Source: Sphingobium sp. Leaf26 (lineage in GTDB: Bacteria; Pseudomonadota; Alphaproteobacteria; Sphingomonadales; Sphingomonadaceae). From it: DNA of 64,000 bases. Shown one piece after another: positions 49,786 through 59,177 of the stretch. Position 1 is the stretch's first letter, and every line of letters begins with the position of its first letter. The notes beneath the pieces are model-generated. The model was not told where the DNA came from, did no database searches, and saw only the letters and a list, made by a program, of their open reading frames with translations. The position numbers were made by a program, and so were the translations under genes. The stretch lies in contig NZ_LMKV01000001.1 of the NCBI RefSeq assembly GCF_001421665.1, forward strand, positions 248,230 to 312,229, read 5' to 3'.

Positions 49786-50268
49786 ATGTACGATTTTTCA
49801 TCCGCTGCCGCCGACAAGCCCACCCTCTATGCCGACCTGCTCTCGGCCGCCGATGCGCTGACCGCGTCGGAGCCTGATCCGGTCGCCAATATGGCGAATG
49901 TAGCTGCCCTGCTCTGGCAGTTCCTGCCCGACCTCAACTGGGCCGGCTTCTATCGCATGGTTGACGATGAACTGGTCCTGGGACCGTTTCAGGGCAAGCC
50001 CGCCTGCATCCGCATTCCGGTCGGGCGCGGCGTGTGCGGCACGGCGGCGGCGACCCGCGAAACCCAGTTGGTGGCGGATGTGCATGCCTTCCCCGGCCAT
50101 ATCGCCTGCGATGCTGCGAGTGCGTCGGAGATCGTCGTGCCGGTGCTGCACGAAGGCCGGCTGGTCGGCGTGATCGACCTCGACAGCCCCAGCCCTGCCC
50201 GGTTCGACTCGGACGATGCGCGCGGTCTGGAGGCGCTGGCCGCGCGCATTGCCGCGCGGATCGGCTGA
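49786..50268 (+). CDS. msrC: Free methionine-R-sulfoxide reductase (GAF-domain, YebR/MsrC)
   Basis: This 160-residue GAF-domain protein reduces free methionine-R-sulfoxide with thioredoxin. The redox cysteines are present: Cys74 in GKPACIRIPVG, Cys84 in GRGVCGTAA and Cys108 in FPGHIACDA. The pattern is the same as E. coli YebR. It is cytoplasmic and appears monocistronic, with the next gene 176 bp downstream. Confidence 0.92.
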   Translation: MYDFSSAAADKPTLYADLLSAADALTASEPDPVANMANVAALLWQFLPDLNWAGFYRMVDDELVLGPFQGKPACIRIPVGRGVCGTAAATRETQLVADVHAFPGHIACDAASASEIVVPVLHEGRLVGVIDLDSPSPARFDSDDARGLEALAARIAARIG

Positions 50269-50444
50269 ACCGTTAACCGTCTTTTCCGCCGCGGCCCCTG
50301 CCAGCTTCCGCTTTCCGCCCCGTTTCGGGACAGGATTTGCGGGCAGGAAACATGGATAGCGGCGGATCAGCATGCTAAATGATGCGTTAGGATTTCGGCA
50401 TGCGCATCCGGTTCGCACGCCATGCACAACAGGGAGTGTTAACC

Positions 50445-51572
50445 ATGCGAACGCCAACCCTTTTCCTTCTGGGGGCAAGCGCCGCGATGGCCTGCGTCGC
50501 CGTGCCGGCCGCCGCTGCCAGTGGTGCAGGGGCAGCCCTGCCCGTGATGGGCAAGGGCTGGAGCGGGCCGCGCCCCGGTGGCGCCATGCCCCATCCTGGC
50601 CCTCGCCCCGGCACGCACATGCCCCGGCCTGGCGGCTGGAACGGTCAGGGGAATGGCGGGCATCGCTGGGGATCGCGCTATAATGGCCGCTGGCATGCCG
50701 GCTGGCGCGCGCCGGGTGGCTGGAACGGCTATCAGCGCCCGGTCTATGGCTATGTCCTGCCGCGCTATTGGATCAGCCCCAATTATTATGTCGCCAATTA
50801 TGGCGCCTATGGCCTGCCCGCGCCGGCCCATGGCTATGGCTGGTCGCGCTATTATGACGATGCGGTCATGACCGACCGCTATGGCCGGGTCTATGCTTCG
50901 CGCAGCGATGTGGACTGGGGTCGTTATGAAGGCGGCTATGGCCCCGATGGCGATGACGGCTATTATGGTGAGCCGCGCCGCGACAATGGCGTGGGTGGCG
51001 CCGCGATCGGGGCAGTCGTCGGCGGTGTCGCCGGCAACCGGATCGCCGGGCGCGGCAATCGCACCGCCGGCACGCTGATCGGCGCCGGTGTGGGCGCGGT
51101 CGCCGGCATGGCGATCGACAGGGCCGAGGATGGCCCGCGCCGCGACGCTCCGCCGCCGCCGCGTCGTCCGGGCGCCGGCTATGATTATGGCTATGACGCC
51201 GCCGATGATGGCGTGACCATATCGAACGAATATGAGGGTCGCTGGACCGGCACCTGGACGACCGACGACGGCCGGCAGGTGAGCGGCACCTATGACGGCC
51301 GTTTCGAGGGCGATGTGCGCGGCGCTGGCGTCGATTATGACGCGCCGCCCTATGCCGGCGCATCGCACTGGTCGGCCGGCCCCGGCCCGGTGTCGGTCAG
51401 CCAGGGCGGCGGCTATATCGCCAATGGCTATTATTATCCCGCGCCGATCGTGACCACCGTAACCGTGCAGCCCGCCGTCACCACCACGACGACGACCACC
51501 TATGTCACGGAAACCGTGCCCTATCGCAAGGCGACGCGCCGCCGCGCGGTGCGGAACTGCCGCTGCAAGTAA
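50445..51572 (+). CDS. Envelope protein with RcnB-like and glycine-zipper domains
   Basis: This 375-residue secreted protein has a signal peptide (about 1-24, ending AAAAS). A Gly/Pro/Trp/Tyr-rich region resembling RcnB repeats follows at about 60-180 (WRAPGGWNGYQRPVYGYVLP, AVMTDRYGRVYASRSDVDW). A glycine-zipper 2TM domain lies at about 180-225 (GAAIGAVVGGVAGNRIAG, GTLIGAGVGAVAGMAID). A C-terminal tail of about 150 residues contains GRWTGTWTTDDGRQ and a Thr-rich end. The role in the periplasm or outer membrane is unknown. The ATG at 50445 follows AGGGAG; an upstream ATG at 50400 lacks a ribosome site. Confidence 0.72.
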   Translation: MRTPTLFLLGASAAMACVAVPAAAASGAGAALPVMGKGWSGPRPGGAMPHPGPRPGTHMPRPGGWNGQGNGGHRWGSRYNGRWHAGWRAPGGWNGYQRPVYGYVLPRYWISPNYYVANYGAYGLPAPAHGYGWSRYYDDAVMTDRYGRVYASRSDVDWGRYEGGYGPDGDDGYYGEPRRDNGVGGAAIGAVVGGVAGNRIAGRGNRTAGTLIGAGVGAVAGMAIDRAEDGPRRDAPPPPRRPGAGYDYGYDAADDGVTISNEYEGRWTGTWTTDDGRQVSGTYDGRFEGDVRGAGVDYDAPPYAGASHWSAGPGPVSVSQGGGYIANGYYYPAPIVTTVTVQPAVTTTTTTTYVTETVPYRKATRRRAVRNCRCK

Positions 51573-51593
51573 GAACGCTTCGCGTGAGAATAA

Positions 51594-51619
51594 GGCCCGG
51601 CGAGTCACGACGCCGGGCC
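51594..51619. terminator. Hairpin between convergent genes
   Basis: GGCCCGGCG (51594-51602) pairs with CGCCGGGCC (51611-51619) around an 8-nt loop, between the RcnB-like gene and the convergent GGDEF-EAL gene. The following GGCCGGGCCTT extends the palindromic character. Confidence 0.55.
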
Positions 51620-51644
51620 GGGCCGGGCCTTCGGGTCCGTCCTA

Positions 51645-54173
51645 TTATTGCGAACCGGATTTCGGGGGCGAGAAAGCCGTAACCGGTTGCGGCCGACCAA
51701 GATGAAAACCCTGCCCGACGATACAGCCCTGACGTAGCAGGAAATCGGCCTGGGCTGCGGTTTCCACGCCTTCGGCCACCACTTCCATGCCGAAGCTGCC
51801 ACCCAGTTTCACGATCGCATCGACGATCGCGGCATCCCCCGCGTCCTGCTCGATATTGCTGACGAAGCTGCGGTCGATCTTCAGCACATCGACCGGATAT
51901 TGCTTCAGATGGGTGAGCGAGGCGAAGCCGGTGCCAAAATCATCCAGCGCAACCTGCACCCCGGCATCCGAAAAATGTTGCAGCGTATCGCCGACCTGAT
52001 CGGCCCCACGGCCCAGGAACACGCTTTCCGTCACCTCGATCTCGAAATGCTTGGTGGGGACATTGGCGCGATCCAGCAGGCTGAGCACCCGATCGGCAAA
52101 ATCGCCGCTGGCAAAATCCGCCGCCGCCGCATTGATCGCGACCCGCCCCGGATCTAACCCCGAACGCAGCCAACATTGCAGATCGACCAGTATCGCGTCC
52201 AGCATTTGCCCGGTGAGTGCCACCGCAATCTCCGCATGGTCGAACGCCGCAGCGATCGTGCCCGGCAACTGCACGCCCATTCGGGGATGATGCCAGCGCA
52301 ACAGCGCCTCATACCCCAGCACCCGTCCACTGCGCATGTCGATACGCGGCTGGTAGAAAGGCGTCGCCAGCCGTTCGGTCACCACCTGGCGCGCCATGCG
52401 GATCATCGAGGTGCGTTGCTGCGCCTGCGCCCGCAGGGTGGACTGGAACAATGTCAGCCGCCCCCGCCCCGCGGCTTTGGAAGCATAGAGCGCCAGATCG
52501 GCGGCCTTGAGCAGATCTTCCGCCCGGTCGGCATGGACGCCGAATACGGCCCCGCCGATGCTGACGCCGCATTCCAGCGAGCGCCCCTGATGGACATGGG
52601 GCATGCGGACATTGTCGATCAGCGTCGCGCTCAGCCGCTCCAGTGCCGCGCTATCGGTCAGTGACGGCGCCGCCAATCCGAACTCGTCGCCGCCCAGCCG
52701 GCCCAGCACGGCATCGGCCGGCGCCACCGACGCCAGCCGCTCGGCGAAGGCGCAGAGCAGGGCATCGCCGGCATCATGGCCCATGGAATCGTTGGTGCGC
52801 TTGAGATCATCTATGTCGAGCAGCAGCAGGCCAAAGCTGCGCCCCTCCGCCTGCGCCCGTGCCGCCATCTCCTCCAGCGCCGCCTGCCACAGCGTACGAT
52901 TGGGCAGTCGCGTCATCGGATCATGAGTCGCCGCCCAGCGGATACGCTCGTCCGCATCATGTTCTTCGGTGACGTCGCGGAAGGTGACGATGATGCGCAA
53001 TGGACGGCCGGCATCCGATCGCGTCATCCAACCGGTACTGCGAATCCAACGCAGCGCCCCGGTGTCGGCACGGTGCACGCGCAGCGTCGCTTCGAAATGC
53101 GGCGGCAACGTGCCGGCCGCGACAGCATCCAGCATATATTTCAGCCGATCGCGATCGCCGGGATGCACCAGCGACAACGCCAGTTCCGTCGTCGCAGGCT
53201 GATGATCATCCAGCCCCAGCATGCGGCGAAACTCGTCCGACCAGGTGCGTGAACCAGTGAGGCAATCAACGTCCCAGATGCCGAGCCGCGCCGATTGCAC
53301 CGCGAGACGGAATCGCTCCTCACTGTCCGTGAGCGCCGTTTGCGCGAGCCGTTCGGCATGGACATCCTCCAATGTCCCGTACCAGCGCAGAATCGTGCCG
53401 GATAGATCGCGCCGCGCCGACGCTCGCGCGCGCATCCAGCGATAGCCGCCGTCGCGCAGGCGAATGCGATAGTCTATGTCGACCGGCGCGCCGCTGGCCA
53501 GATGGCCGCTCCACACGGCAACGGTCCGCTGCATGTCATCGGGATGCAACGCCCCCAGCCAGCCGGTGCCCAGCGCCTTTTCGGGTGCCATGCCGGTCAG
53601 GTCCAACCAGCGCGGCCCTACTTCCTCGATGCTGCCCCTGGGATTGGCGGTCCAGGGCACTTGCGGGCTGAGTTCGACCGAAGACCGATAATGTTCGCGG
53701 CTTTCAGCCAGCGCCGCCGCCAGGACGCGCGAATCGCGATCATGCCGTTCGTGGACATCCTCGACCGTGCCGTACCAGCGCGGCTGCCCCGTCCCCTCCA
53801 CACAGACCATGCGGATCGTGCACCAACGTGTCTGGCCGTCGACGCAGCGCAGCGACAGCGTCAGCGCATGCGGCCGGTCGCCGGAGCGGGCCATTGCCAG
53901 CACGGTGCGCCTGTCAGCATCCGACAACAGGCTGCGCCAGCCGAAGCCGATCGGATCGGCGACGAATCGGGGACGGAAACGGCTGTTTTCCTGCTGGATC
54001 GCGATCAGCCGGCCACGATGATCCGCGACCCAGCGCAAGAGTGGTGGCGATACCCGGTCGAAAACCGGCGAGAACAGCGGGTCGTTGCGATACGGGAATA
54101 GGTGTTGCGCGACGACGTCGTCGCCCGGCGTCAACCGAGCGTCGTGAAATCGCCGATCAGCAAAACGGTCCAT
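51645..54173 (-). CDS. PAS-GGDEF-EAL cyclic-di-GMP signalling protein
   Basis: This 842-residue cytoplasmic protein has three PAS/PAC-type sensory regions (about 30-145, 160-275 and 285-405; each ends in WYGTVEDVHE- or TFRDVTEEH-like PAC strands). A GGDEF diguanylate cyclase domain (RLGGDEFGL, GGDEF at 494-498) and an EAL phosphodiesterase domain (YEALLRW at 621; ITES-like EVTES, DDFGTGF, KIDRSF, EGVE) follow. Both active sites look intact, so it could make or degrade c-di-GMP depending on the PAS signal. There is no membrane segment. A dyad TTAGAC-CAAA-GTCTAA lies 113 bp upstream. Confidence 0.93.
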   Translation of the reverse strand: MDRFADRRFHDARLTPGDDVVAQHLFPYRNDPLFSPVFDRVSPPLLRWVADHRGRLIAIQQENSRFRPRFVADPIGFGWRSLLSDADRRTVLAMARSGDRPHALTLSLRCVDGQTRWCTIRMVCVEGTGQPRWYGTVEDVHERHDRDSRVLAAALAESREHYRSSVELSPQVPWTANPRGSIEEVGPRWLDLTGMAPEKALGTGWLGALHPDDMQRTVAVWSGHLASGAPVDIDYRIRLRDGGYRWMRARASARRDLSGTILRWYGTLEDVHAERLAQTALTDSEERFRLAVQSARLGIWDVDCLTGSRTWSDEFRRMLGLDDHQPATTELALSLVHPGDRDRLKYMLDAVAAGTLPPHFEATLRVHRADTGALRWIRSTGWMTRSDAGRPLRIIVTFRDVTEEHDADERIRWAATHDPMTRLPNRTLWQAALEEMAARAQAEGRSFGLLLLDIDDLKRTNDSMGHDAGDALLCAFAERLASVAPADAVLGRLGGDEFGLAAPSLTDSAALERLSATLIDNVRMPHVHQGRSLECGVSIGGAVFGVHADRAEDLLKAADLALYASKAAGRGRLTLFQSTLRAQAQQRTSMIRMARQVVTERLATPFYQPRIDMRSGRVLGYEALLRWHHPRMGVQLPGTIAAAFDHAEIAVALTGQMLDAILVDLQCWLRSGLDPGRVAINAAAADFASGDFADRVLSLLDRANVPTKHFEIEVTESVFLGRGADQVGDTLQHFSDAGVQVALDDFGTGFASLTHLKQYPVDVLKIDRSFVSNIEQDAGDAAIVDAIVKLGGSFGMEVVAEGVETAAQADFLLRQGCIVGQGFHLGRPQPVTAFSPPKSGSQ

Positions 54174-54285
54174 GAGCCGCTCCCGATCCGATGCCTCTTT
54201 CTCCGCGCATCAGGAAGGGGTAGCAAAGAAAGTTAAAGAAATTGACCAAGTCCCATGAAGAACATGGCCAATATTATTCAATAAC

Positions 54286-54301
54286 TTAGACCAAAGTCTA
54301 A
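54286..54301. promoter_or_regulatory. Perfect 16-bp palindrome upstream of the GGDEF-EAL gene
   Basis: TTAGAC (54286-54291) and GTCTAA (54296-54301) are exact inverted copies around CAAA. The position between bpt and the GGDEF-EAL gene, both minus-strand, allows a regulator site or a weak terminator of bpt. A second dyad CCATG-AAGAA-CATGG is at 54253-54267. Confidence 0.4.
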
Positions 54302-54312
54302 CTGATCCGGCT

Positions 54313-55146
54313 TCATTTGCGGAACATGCTCACCAGTTCCACCGGCAGTGGCGGCTCGTCACGCTGCTGAACACCGCGAATGGCCTGCGCCTGTTCATGC
54401 GGATCGAACCGCACCCAGCCAGCCCGGCTGAGCTTTTCCAGCGGGCGATAGCGGACCTTGTACTGCATCCGCTGCGACCCTTCGACCCAGTAGCCGAGAT
54501 AGACATAGGGCAAGCCTGCGGTTGCCGCGCGGGTGATATGGTCCAGGATGATGTAATTGCCCAGGCCCGGTCGATGCTCCAGCGTCGTGTCGAAGAAGCT
54601 GTAGATCATCGACAGGCCATCGCCCTGCCGGTCAGTCAGGCAGGCTCCGATCAGCTTGCCGGGGCGGCCATCGACACCGGGTTCGCGATATTCGATGATA
54701 TAGCTGTCGACCGGCGTCTGCTCGACCATGTCGGCAAAGTCCATCTCGTCCATCTCGGTCATGCCGCCACCGGGATGGCGATCGACCAGATAGCGCTGGA
54801 GCAATGCGAATTGCTCCTCCGTAGACCAAGGCTTGCACGCCGTGGCGATCAAATCGCTGTTGCGCCGAATCAGCTTGCGCTGGGTCGAATTGGGCTGAAA
54901 TTCATTGGCGACGACGCGCACCGACACGCAGGCGGAACAGTCCGCGCAGCTTGGGCGGTAGGCGACATTCTGGCTCCGGCGAAAACCGATGCGGCCCAGC
55001 GCATCATTCAGTTCCGCGGCATTGTCGCCGTTCAGTTCGGTGAACACCTTCCGCTCGCTCTTGCCCGGCAGATAGGGGCATGGGCTGGGGTTGGTCACGA
55101 AGAATCGGGGAAAACGAAAAGCGGCTGTCACGCTCCAGGCTCCCAT
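54313..55146 (-). CDS. bpt: Aspartate/glutamate leucyltransferase (arginyltransferase-like), N-end rule
   Basis: This 277-residue aminoacyl-tRNA-protein transferase of the Bpt/Ate1 family adds Leu to N-terminal Asp or Glu of proteins, marking them for ClpAP degradation. Motifs are [17 protein letters not shown] and [19 protein letters not shown] with the conserved Cys, then YIIEYREPG and [18 protein letters not shown]. The size is normal. The start is near 55146 with PRFF and NPSPCPYL typical of the family N-terminus. Confidence 0.92.
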   Translation of the reverse strand: MGAWSVTAAFRFPRFFVTNPSPCPYLPGKSERKVFTELNGDNAAELNDALGRIGFRRSQNVAYRPSCADCSACVSVRVVANEFQPNSTQRKLIRRNSDLIATACKPWSTEEQFALLQRYLVDRHPGGGMTEMDEMDFADMVEQTPVDSYIIEYREPGVDGRPGKLIGACLTDRQGDGLSMIYSFFDTTLEHRPGLGNYIILDHITRAATAGLPYVYLGYWVEGSQRMQYKVRYRPLEKLSRAGWVRFDPHEQAQAIRGVQQRDEPPLPVELVSMFRK

Positions 55147-55248
55147 TCATGGTGACGGCGGGGTTCGGTCATGTTCAGCTATATGCCGTCCCGCCGCCCC
55201 TCTGAAAAGAGCGTTTACCACGAAAAAACGGGGACCATTGTCCCACCC

Positions 55249-56496
55249 CTAAGCGACCTCGATCGGCGCCACCTCATAGCCTGCTTCGCCAAGCGCCGCG
55301 ATCAGCCGCTGGAGATGCGCCCGGTCCCGCGTTTCGCATTCTACGTCGAGGCTGAGGCCCTTGGCCGGCAGATTGGTGAAGATCCGCTGATGCGCCAGTT
55401 CCAGGATATTGACCGCCTCCTGATCGAAGATGCGGGCGACATGGAACAGCGCGCCGGGCCGATCCTGAAGGATGATGCGCAGCCGCGCCAGACGGCCGGA
55501 ACGGGCCAGATCACGCAGCAGCACATTGGCCAGCAGGCGCGTGTCGATATTGCCACCGGTCAGCACCAGCCCGACATTGCGCCCGACAAATTGCTCCCGA
55601 TAGGTCAACAATGCAGCAAGCCCCGCAGCGCCGGCGCCTTCGACCACCGTCTTCTCGATCTGGAGCAGCAGGCTGACCGCCTCCTCCAGCCGTCGCTCGG
55701 TGACCAGCAGGATATCGTCCGCCAGCCGCTCGACCACGCGGCGCGTGATGTCGCCGGGCTGCTTGACCGCGATGCCCTCCGCCAGCGTATCGCCATCGCA
55801 GGCCAGTTCCGCGCCCTTGATGAAATCATACATGGACGGATACAGTTCGGCCTGCACGCCGACCAGCCGGATATCCGGTTTCATCGCCCGCGCCGCCGTC
55901 GCCATCCCCGAAAACAGGCCGCCGCCGCCGATCGGGATCACCAAAGTGTCGATCTGCGGCGCGTCTTCCAGCATTTCCAACGCCACCGTGCCCTGCCCGG
56001 CCATGATGTCCGGCTCATCGAACGGATGCACGAAGGTCAGGCCCTGCTCCACCTCCAGCAGGCGCGCATGCGCATAGGCATCGTCGAATTTCTCGCCATA
56101 TTGCACCACGGTCGCACCATGGCCCTGCGTCTGCGTCACCTTTACCGTGGGGGTCGTGGTGGGCATGACGATGGTCACCGGCACACCCAGCCGCTTGCCA
56201 TGATAGGCAAGGCCCTGCGCATGGTTGCCCGCCGACGCAGCGATCACGCCCTTGGACTTCGCCGCATCGTCCAGTTGCAGCAGGCGGTTGAGTGCGCCGC
56301 GTTCCTTGTACGCGGCGGTAAACTGGAGATTTTCGAATTTCAAATAGACGTTGCAACCCAACATATTGGAAAGCGTCTGGCTAATCAGCGTCGGCGTCTT
56401 GACGAGCGCACCCGAAATACGGGTCCGGGCGGCAAGGATGTCATCGACGGTGATGGGCAGCGGCAGGGCGCTTTCGATCTTTGCGAGCGTAGTCAT
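55249..56496 (-). CDS. ilvA: Threonine ammonia-lyase (threonine dehydratase)
   Basis: This 415-residue PLP enzyme deaminates threonine to 2-oxobutanoate, the first step towards isoleucine. The PLP Lys is Lys64 in FTAAYKERGALNRL. SAGNHAQGLAYHGKRLGV and the Gly-rich PIGGGGLFSGMA bind the phosphate. A C-terminal ACT-like domain (about 330-410, LRIILQDRPGALFHVARIF) makes it the allosteric type with a single ACT domain rather than the two-domain E. coli IlvA. It is convergent with no gene and is divergent from the dehydrogenase gene at 56592. Confidence 0.92.
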   Translation of the reverse strand: MTTLAKIESALPLPITVDDILAARTRISGALVKTPTLISQTLSNMLGCNVYLKFENLQFTAAYKERGALNRLLQLDDAAKSKGVIAASAGNHAQGLAYHGKRLGVPVTIVMPTTTPTVKVTQTQGHGATVVQYGEKFDDAYAHARLLEVEQGLTFVHPFDEPDIMAGQGTVALEMLEDAPQIDTLVIPIGGGGLFSGMATAARAMKPDIRLVGVQAELYPSMYDFIKGAELACDGDTLAEGIAVKQPGDITRRVVERLADDILLVTERRLEEAVSLLLQIEKTVVEGAGAAGLAALLTYREQFVGRNVGLVLTGGNIDTRLLANVLLRDLARSGRLARLRIILQDRPGALFHVARIFDQEAVNILELAHQRIFTNLPAKGLSLDVECETRDRAHLQRLIAALGEAGYEVAPIEVA

Positions 56497-56591
56497 GATC
56501 GCGCCCCTAAACGAAAATTGCGGGCGAAGAAACTGGCACTGACGTAAAACTGGCCCTATGGCAGGGCCTACGCACTAAATGTACGGGGCAT

Positions 56592-57461
56592 ATGGCTAAT
56601 ATCGCTTTTATCGGGCTGGGCGTCATGGGCGGCCCCATGGCAGGACATCTGGCCAAGGCGGGGCATAGCCTGACCGTCTATAATCGCTCCATCGGCAAGG
56701 CGAAGCTATGGGCGGAAGCCTATGGCGGCGCGGTGGCGATCACGCCGGCCAAGGCGGCGGAAGACGCGGATATCGTCGTCAGTTGCGTCGGCAATGACGA
56801 TGATCTCTCGCAGATCACGCTGGGTCGCGAGGGCGCGTTTCGGACGATGCGCGACGGCAGCCTGTTCATCGATCATACCACCGTGTCGGCGCGGATCGCG
56901 CGGCAGTTGTTCGTGGAAGGCGAAAGCCGCGGCATCCACAGCGTCGATGCGCCGGTGTCGGGCGGGCAGACTGGCGCCGAAAATGGTAAGCTGTCGATCA
57001 TGTGCGGCGGCATTGAACCGGCGGTCGCGGCGGCAAAGCTCGTGATGCAGGCCTATGCCGCGCGGATCGTGCATGTCGGCACGGCGGGTGCGGGCCAGAC
57101 CACCAAGATGGTCAACCAGATCTGCATCGGCGGCCTGTTGCAGGGCCTGTCGGAAGCGCTGCGTTTCGCGCAGGCGGCCGAACTCGATCTCGACAGGGTT
57201 TTCGAGGCGATTTCCGGCGGCGCGGCGCAAAGCTGGCAGATGGAAAATCGATGGAAGACGATGGCACAGGACAGTTTCGATTTCGGTTTCGCGGTCGACT
57301 GGATGCGCAAGGATCTGGGGCTGGCGCTGGAAGAGGCGCGGGCCAATGGCGCGACCCTGCCGGTGACGGCGATGGTCGATCAATTCTACGCCGATGTGCA
57401 GGCGCTGGGCGGTAACCGGCAGGATACCAGCGCGCTCGTGCGGCGGATCACCCGCGCATGA
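56592..57461 (+). CDS. NAD(P)-dependent beta-hydroxyacid dehydrogenase (3-hydroxyisobutyrate dehydrogenase-like)
   Basis: This 289-residue enzyme has the Rossmann N-terminus IAFIGLGVMGGPMAGHLAKA, the substrate-binding DAPVSGGQTGAENGKLSIM, and catalytic Lys in GAGQTTKMVNQI. The group includes 3-hydroxyisobutyrate, tartronate-semialdehyde and glyoxylate/succinic-semialdehyde reductases; Asn in the NRS motif of the cofactor pocket favours NADP(H) (inference). It overlaps the downstream amidohydrolase by 4 bases. Confidence 0.9.
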   Translation: MANIAFIGLGVMGGPMAGHLAKAGHSLTVYNRSIGKAKLWAEAYGGAVAITPAKAAEDADIVVSCVGNDDDLSQITLGREGAFRTMRDGSLFIDHTTVSARIARQLFVEGESRGIHSVDAPVSGGQTGAENGKLSIMCGGIEPAVAAAKLVMQAYAARIVHVGTAGAGQTTKMVNQICIGGLLQGLSEALRFAQAAELDLDRVFEAISGGAAQSWQMENRWKTMAQDSFDFGFAVDWMRKDLGLALEEARANGATLPVTAMVDQFYADVQALGGNRQDTSALVRRITRA

Positions 57462-59170
57462 AGGCGACATGGCTGGCGGCCGTCGCCGCGCTCACGCTTC
57501 CCCTCGCTCTGGCCATGCCCGCGCTAGCCTCCGGCGTAATCGACAATGTGAACGGCATCGCGCTCGACCCCAGCGGCAAGGTGGTGCGCTTCGTCGCCTT
57601 GCAGATCGACGATGACGGCAAGGTCGAAAAGCTGCTGACAGAGCGCTACAAGGAGCCGGAATATAAGCCCAAGAAGCCGAAGAAGGGGCAGCCTTGGCCC
57701 GAACGTCCCAAGACACTGTCTTTCAAGATGGATGCCGGCGGAAAGACGCTGATACCCGGCCTGATCGACGCGCATGGCCATGTGATGGGCTATGGCCTGT
57801 CGCTCATCACGCTCGACCTTTCGGAGACGCGATCGCTGGCCGAAGCGCAGGCGAAGATTCGCGCCTATGCGCAGGCCAATGACAGCCGCAAATGGATCAT
57901 CGGCACCGGCTGGAACCAGGAACGATGGGGCCTTGGCCGCTTTCCTACCGCCACCGAACTGGATGCCGCGGTCGGCGACATGCCGGTGTGGCTGGAGCGG
58001 GTCGACGGCCATGCCGGCTGGGCCAACAGCGCCGCGATCCGCGCGGCGGGCATCACGGCCACGACCAAGGCGCCCATGGGCGGCCGGATCGAGATGGCGG
58101 GCGGCAAGCCAGCCGGCGTCTTCGTCGACAAGGCGATGGACCTGATCCAGAAGGTCGTGCCACCACCGGCTCCCAAGGATCGCGACATTGCGCTGGAGAA
58201 GGCGCAACGGGCGCTGCTGGCGACCGGCATCACCGGCATTGCCGACATGGGCACCAGCATCGAGGATTGGCAGGCCTTCCGCCGATCGGGCGATCGCGGC
58301 GCGCTGCGCGTACGAATCATGTCCTACGCCTATGGCATCGACAATATGATCCTGATCGCCGGGCCGGAGCCGACGCCCTGGCTCTATGACGATCATCTGC
58401 GCATGGGTGGCGTAAAACTGCTGCTGGACGGCGCGCTGGGATCGCGCGGGGCATGGTTGCGTGCCGACTATGCCGACGCGCCGGGCCAGCGTGGCCTGCC
58501 GATGATCCCCGACACGCAATTGCGCAATTTCATGAGCCGCGCGGCGATGGACAATTTCCAGGTCGCGGTCCACGCGATCGGCGATGCGGCCAATCATGAA
58601 TTGCTGAATGCGATCGAGGAACTGAACGACACCTATAAGGGCGACCGGCGCTGGCGTGTGGAACATGCCCAGATCATCAGCCCGACCGACCTGCCACGCT
58701 TCGGCCCGCTCGGCGCGATCGCGTCGATGCAGCCGGTGCATGAAGCGTCAGACTGGCGCATGGCGACCGCGCGCCTTGGCGAGGCCCGGCTCGATGGCGC
58801 CTATGCGTGGAAAACGATGCTGGACAATCGCGTCCCCCTCGCCTTCGGCTCCGACGTGCCAGTGGAAAGCCCCAACCCCTTCGCCGGCATTGCCGTGGCG
58901 ATGACCCGTGAGGATGCGCAGGGCGAGCCGGCCGGCGGCTGGAAACCGGAGCAGCGGATCGGGTTCGAAGCCGCGCTGGACGGCTTCACGCGGCAGGCGG
59001 CCTATGCCGGTTTTGCCGAAAAGAAGTTCGGCAGTCTGGTCCCCGGCCAGCGCGCCGACTTCCTGTTGATCGACCGGGACATTTCAACGTCGCGTCCCGC
59101 CGACATCCGGCAGACGCAGGTGCTGGAAACCTGGATCGGCGGCAAGCGGGTCTATGTGAAGGGGCAATAA
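57458..59170 (+). CDS. Exported amidohydrolase (YtcJ-like amidohydrolase-3 family)
   Basis: This 570-residue metal-dependent hydrolase has a signal peptide (about 1-25). The amidohydrolase-3 motifs follow: PGLIDAHGHVMG (HxH), the GTGWNQERWG segment, AVHAIGDAANHE, RVEHAQII and AFGSDVPVE with the metal Asp. Members such as YtcJ act on formamides or other amides; the substrate is unknown. The ATG overlaps the preceding dehydrogenase stop, so the two are probably co-expressed. It is convergent with the exosortase-linked cluster. Confidence 0.9.
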   Translation: MKATWLAAVAALTLPLALAMPALASGVIDNVNGIALDPSGKVVRFVALQIDDDGKVEKLLTERYKEPEYKPKKPKKGQPWPERPKTLSFKMDAGGKTLIPGLIDAHGHVMGYGLSLITLDLSETRSLAEAQAKIRAYAQANDSRKWIIGTGWNQERWGLGRFPTATELDAAVGDMPVWLERVDGHAGWANSAAIRAAGITATTKAPMGGRIEMAGGKPAGVFVDKAMDLIQKVVPPPAPKDRDIALEKAQRALLATGITGIADMGTSIEDWQAFRRSGDRGALRVRIMSYAYGIDNMILIAGPEPTPWLYDDHLRMGGVKLLLDGALGSRGAWLRADYADAPGQRGLPMIPDTQLRNFMSRAAMDNFQVAVHAIGDAANHELLNAIEELNDTYKGDRRWRVEHAQIISPTDLPRFGPLGAIASMQPVHEASDWRMATARLGEARLDGAYAWKTMLDNRVPLAFGSDVPVESPNPFAGIAVAMTREDAQGEPAGGWKPEQRIGFEAALDGFTRQAAYAGFAEKKFGSLVPGQRADFLLIDRDISTSRPADIRQTQVLETWIGGKRVYVKGQ

Positions 59171-59177
59171 GAGCCTG

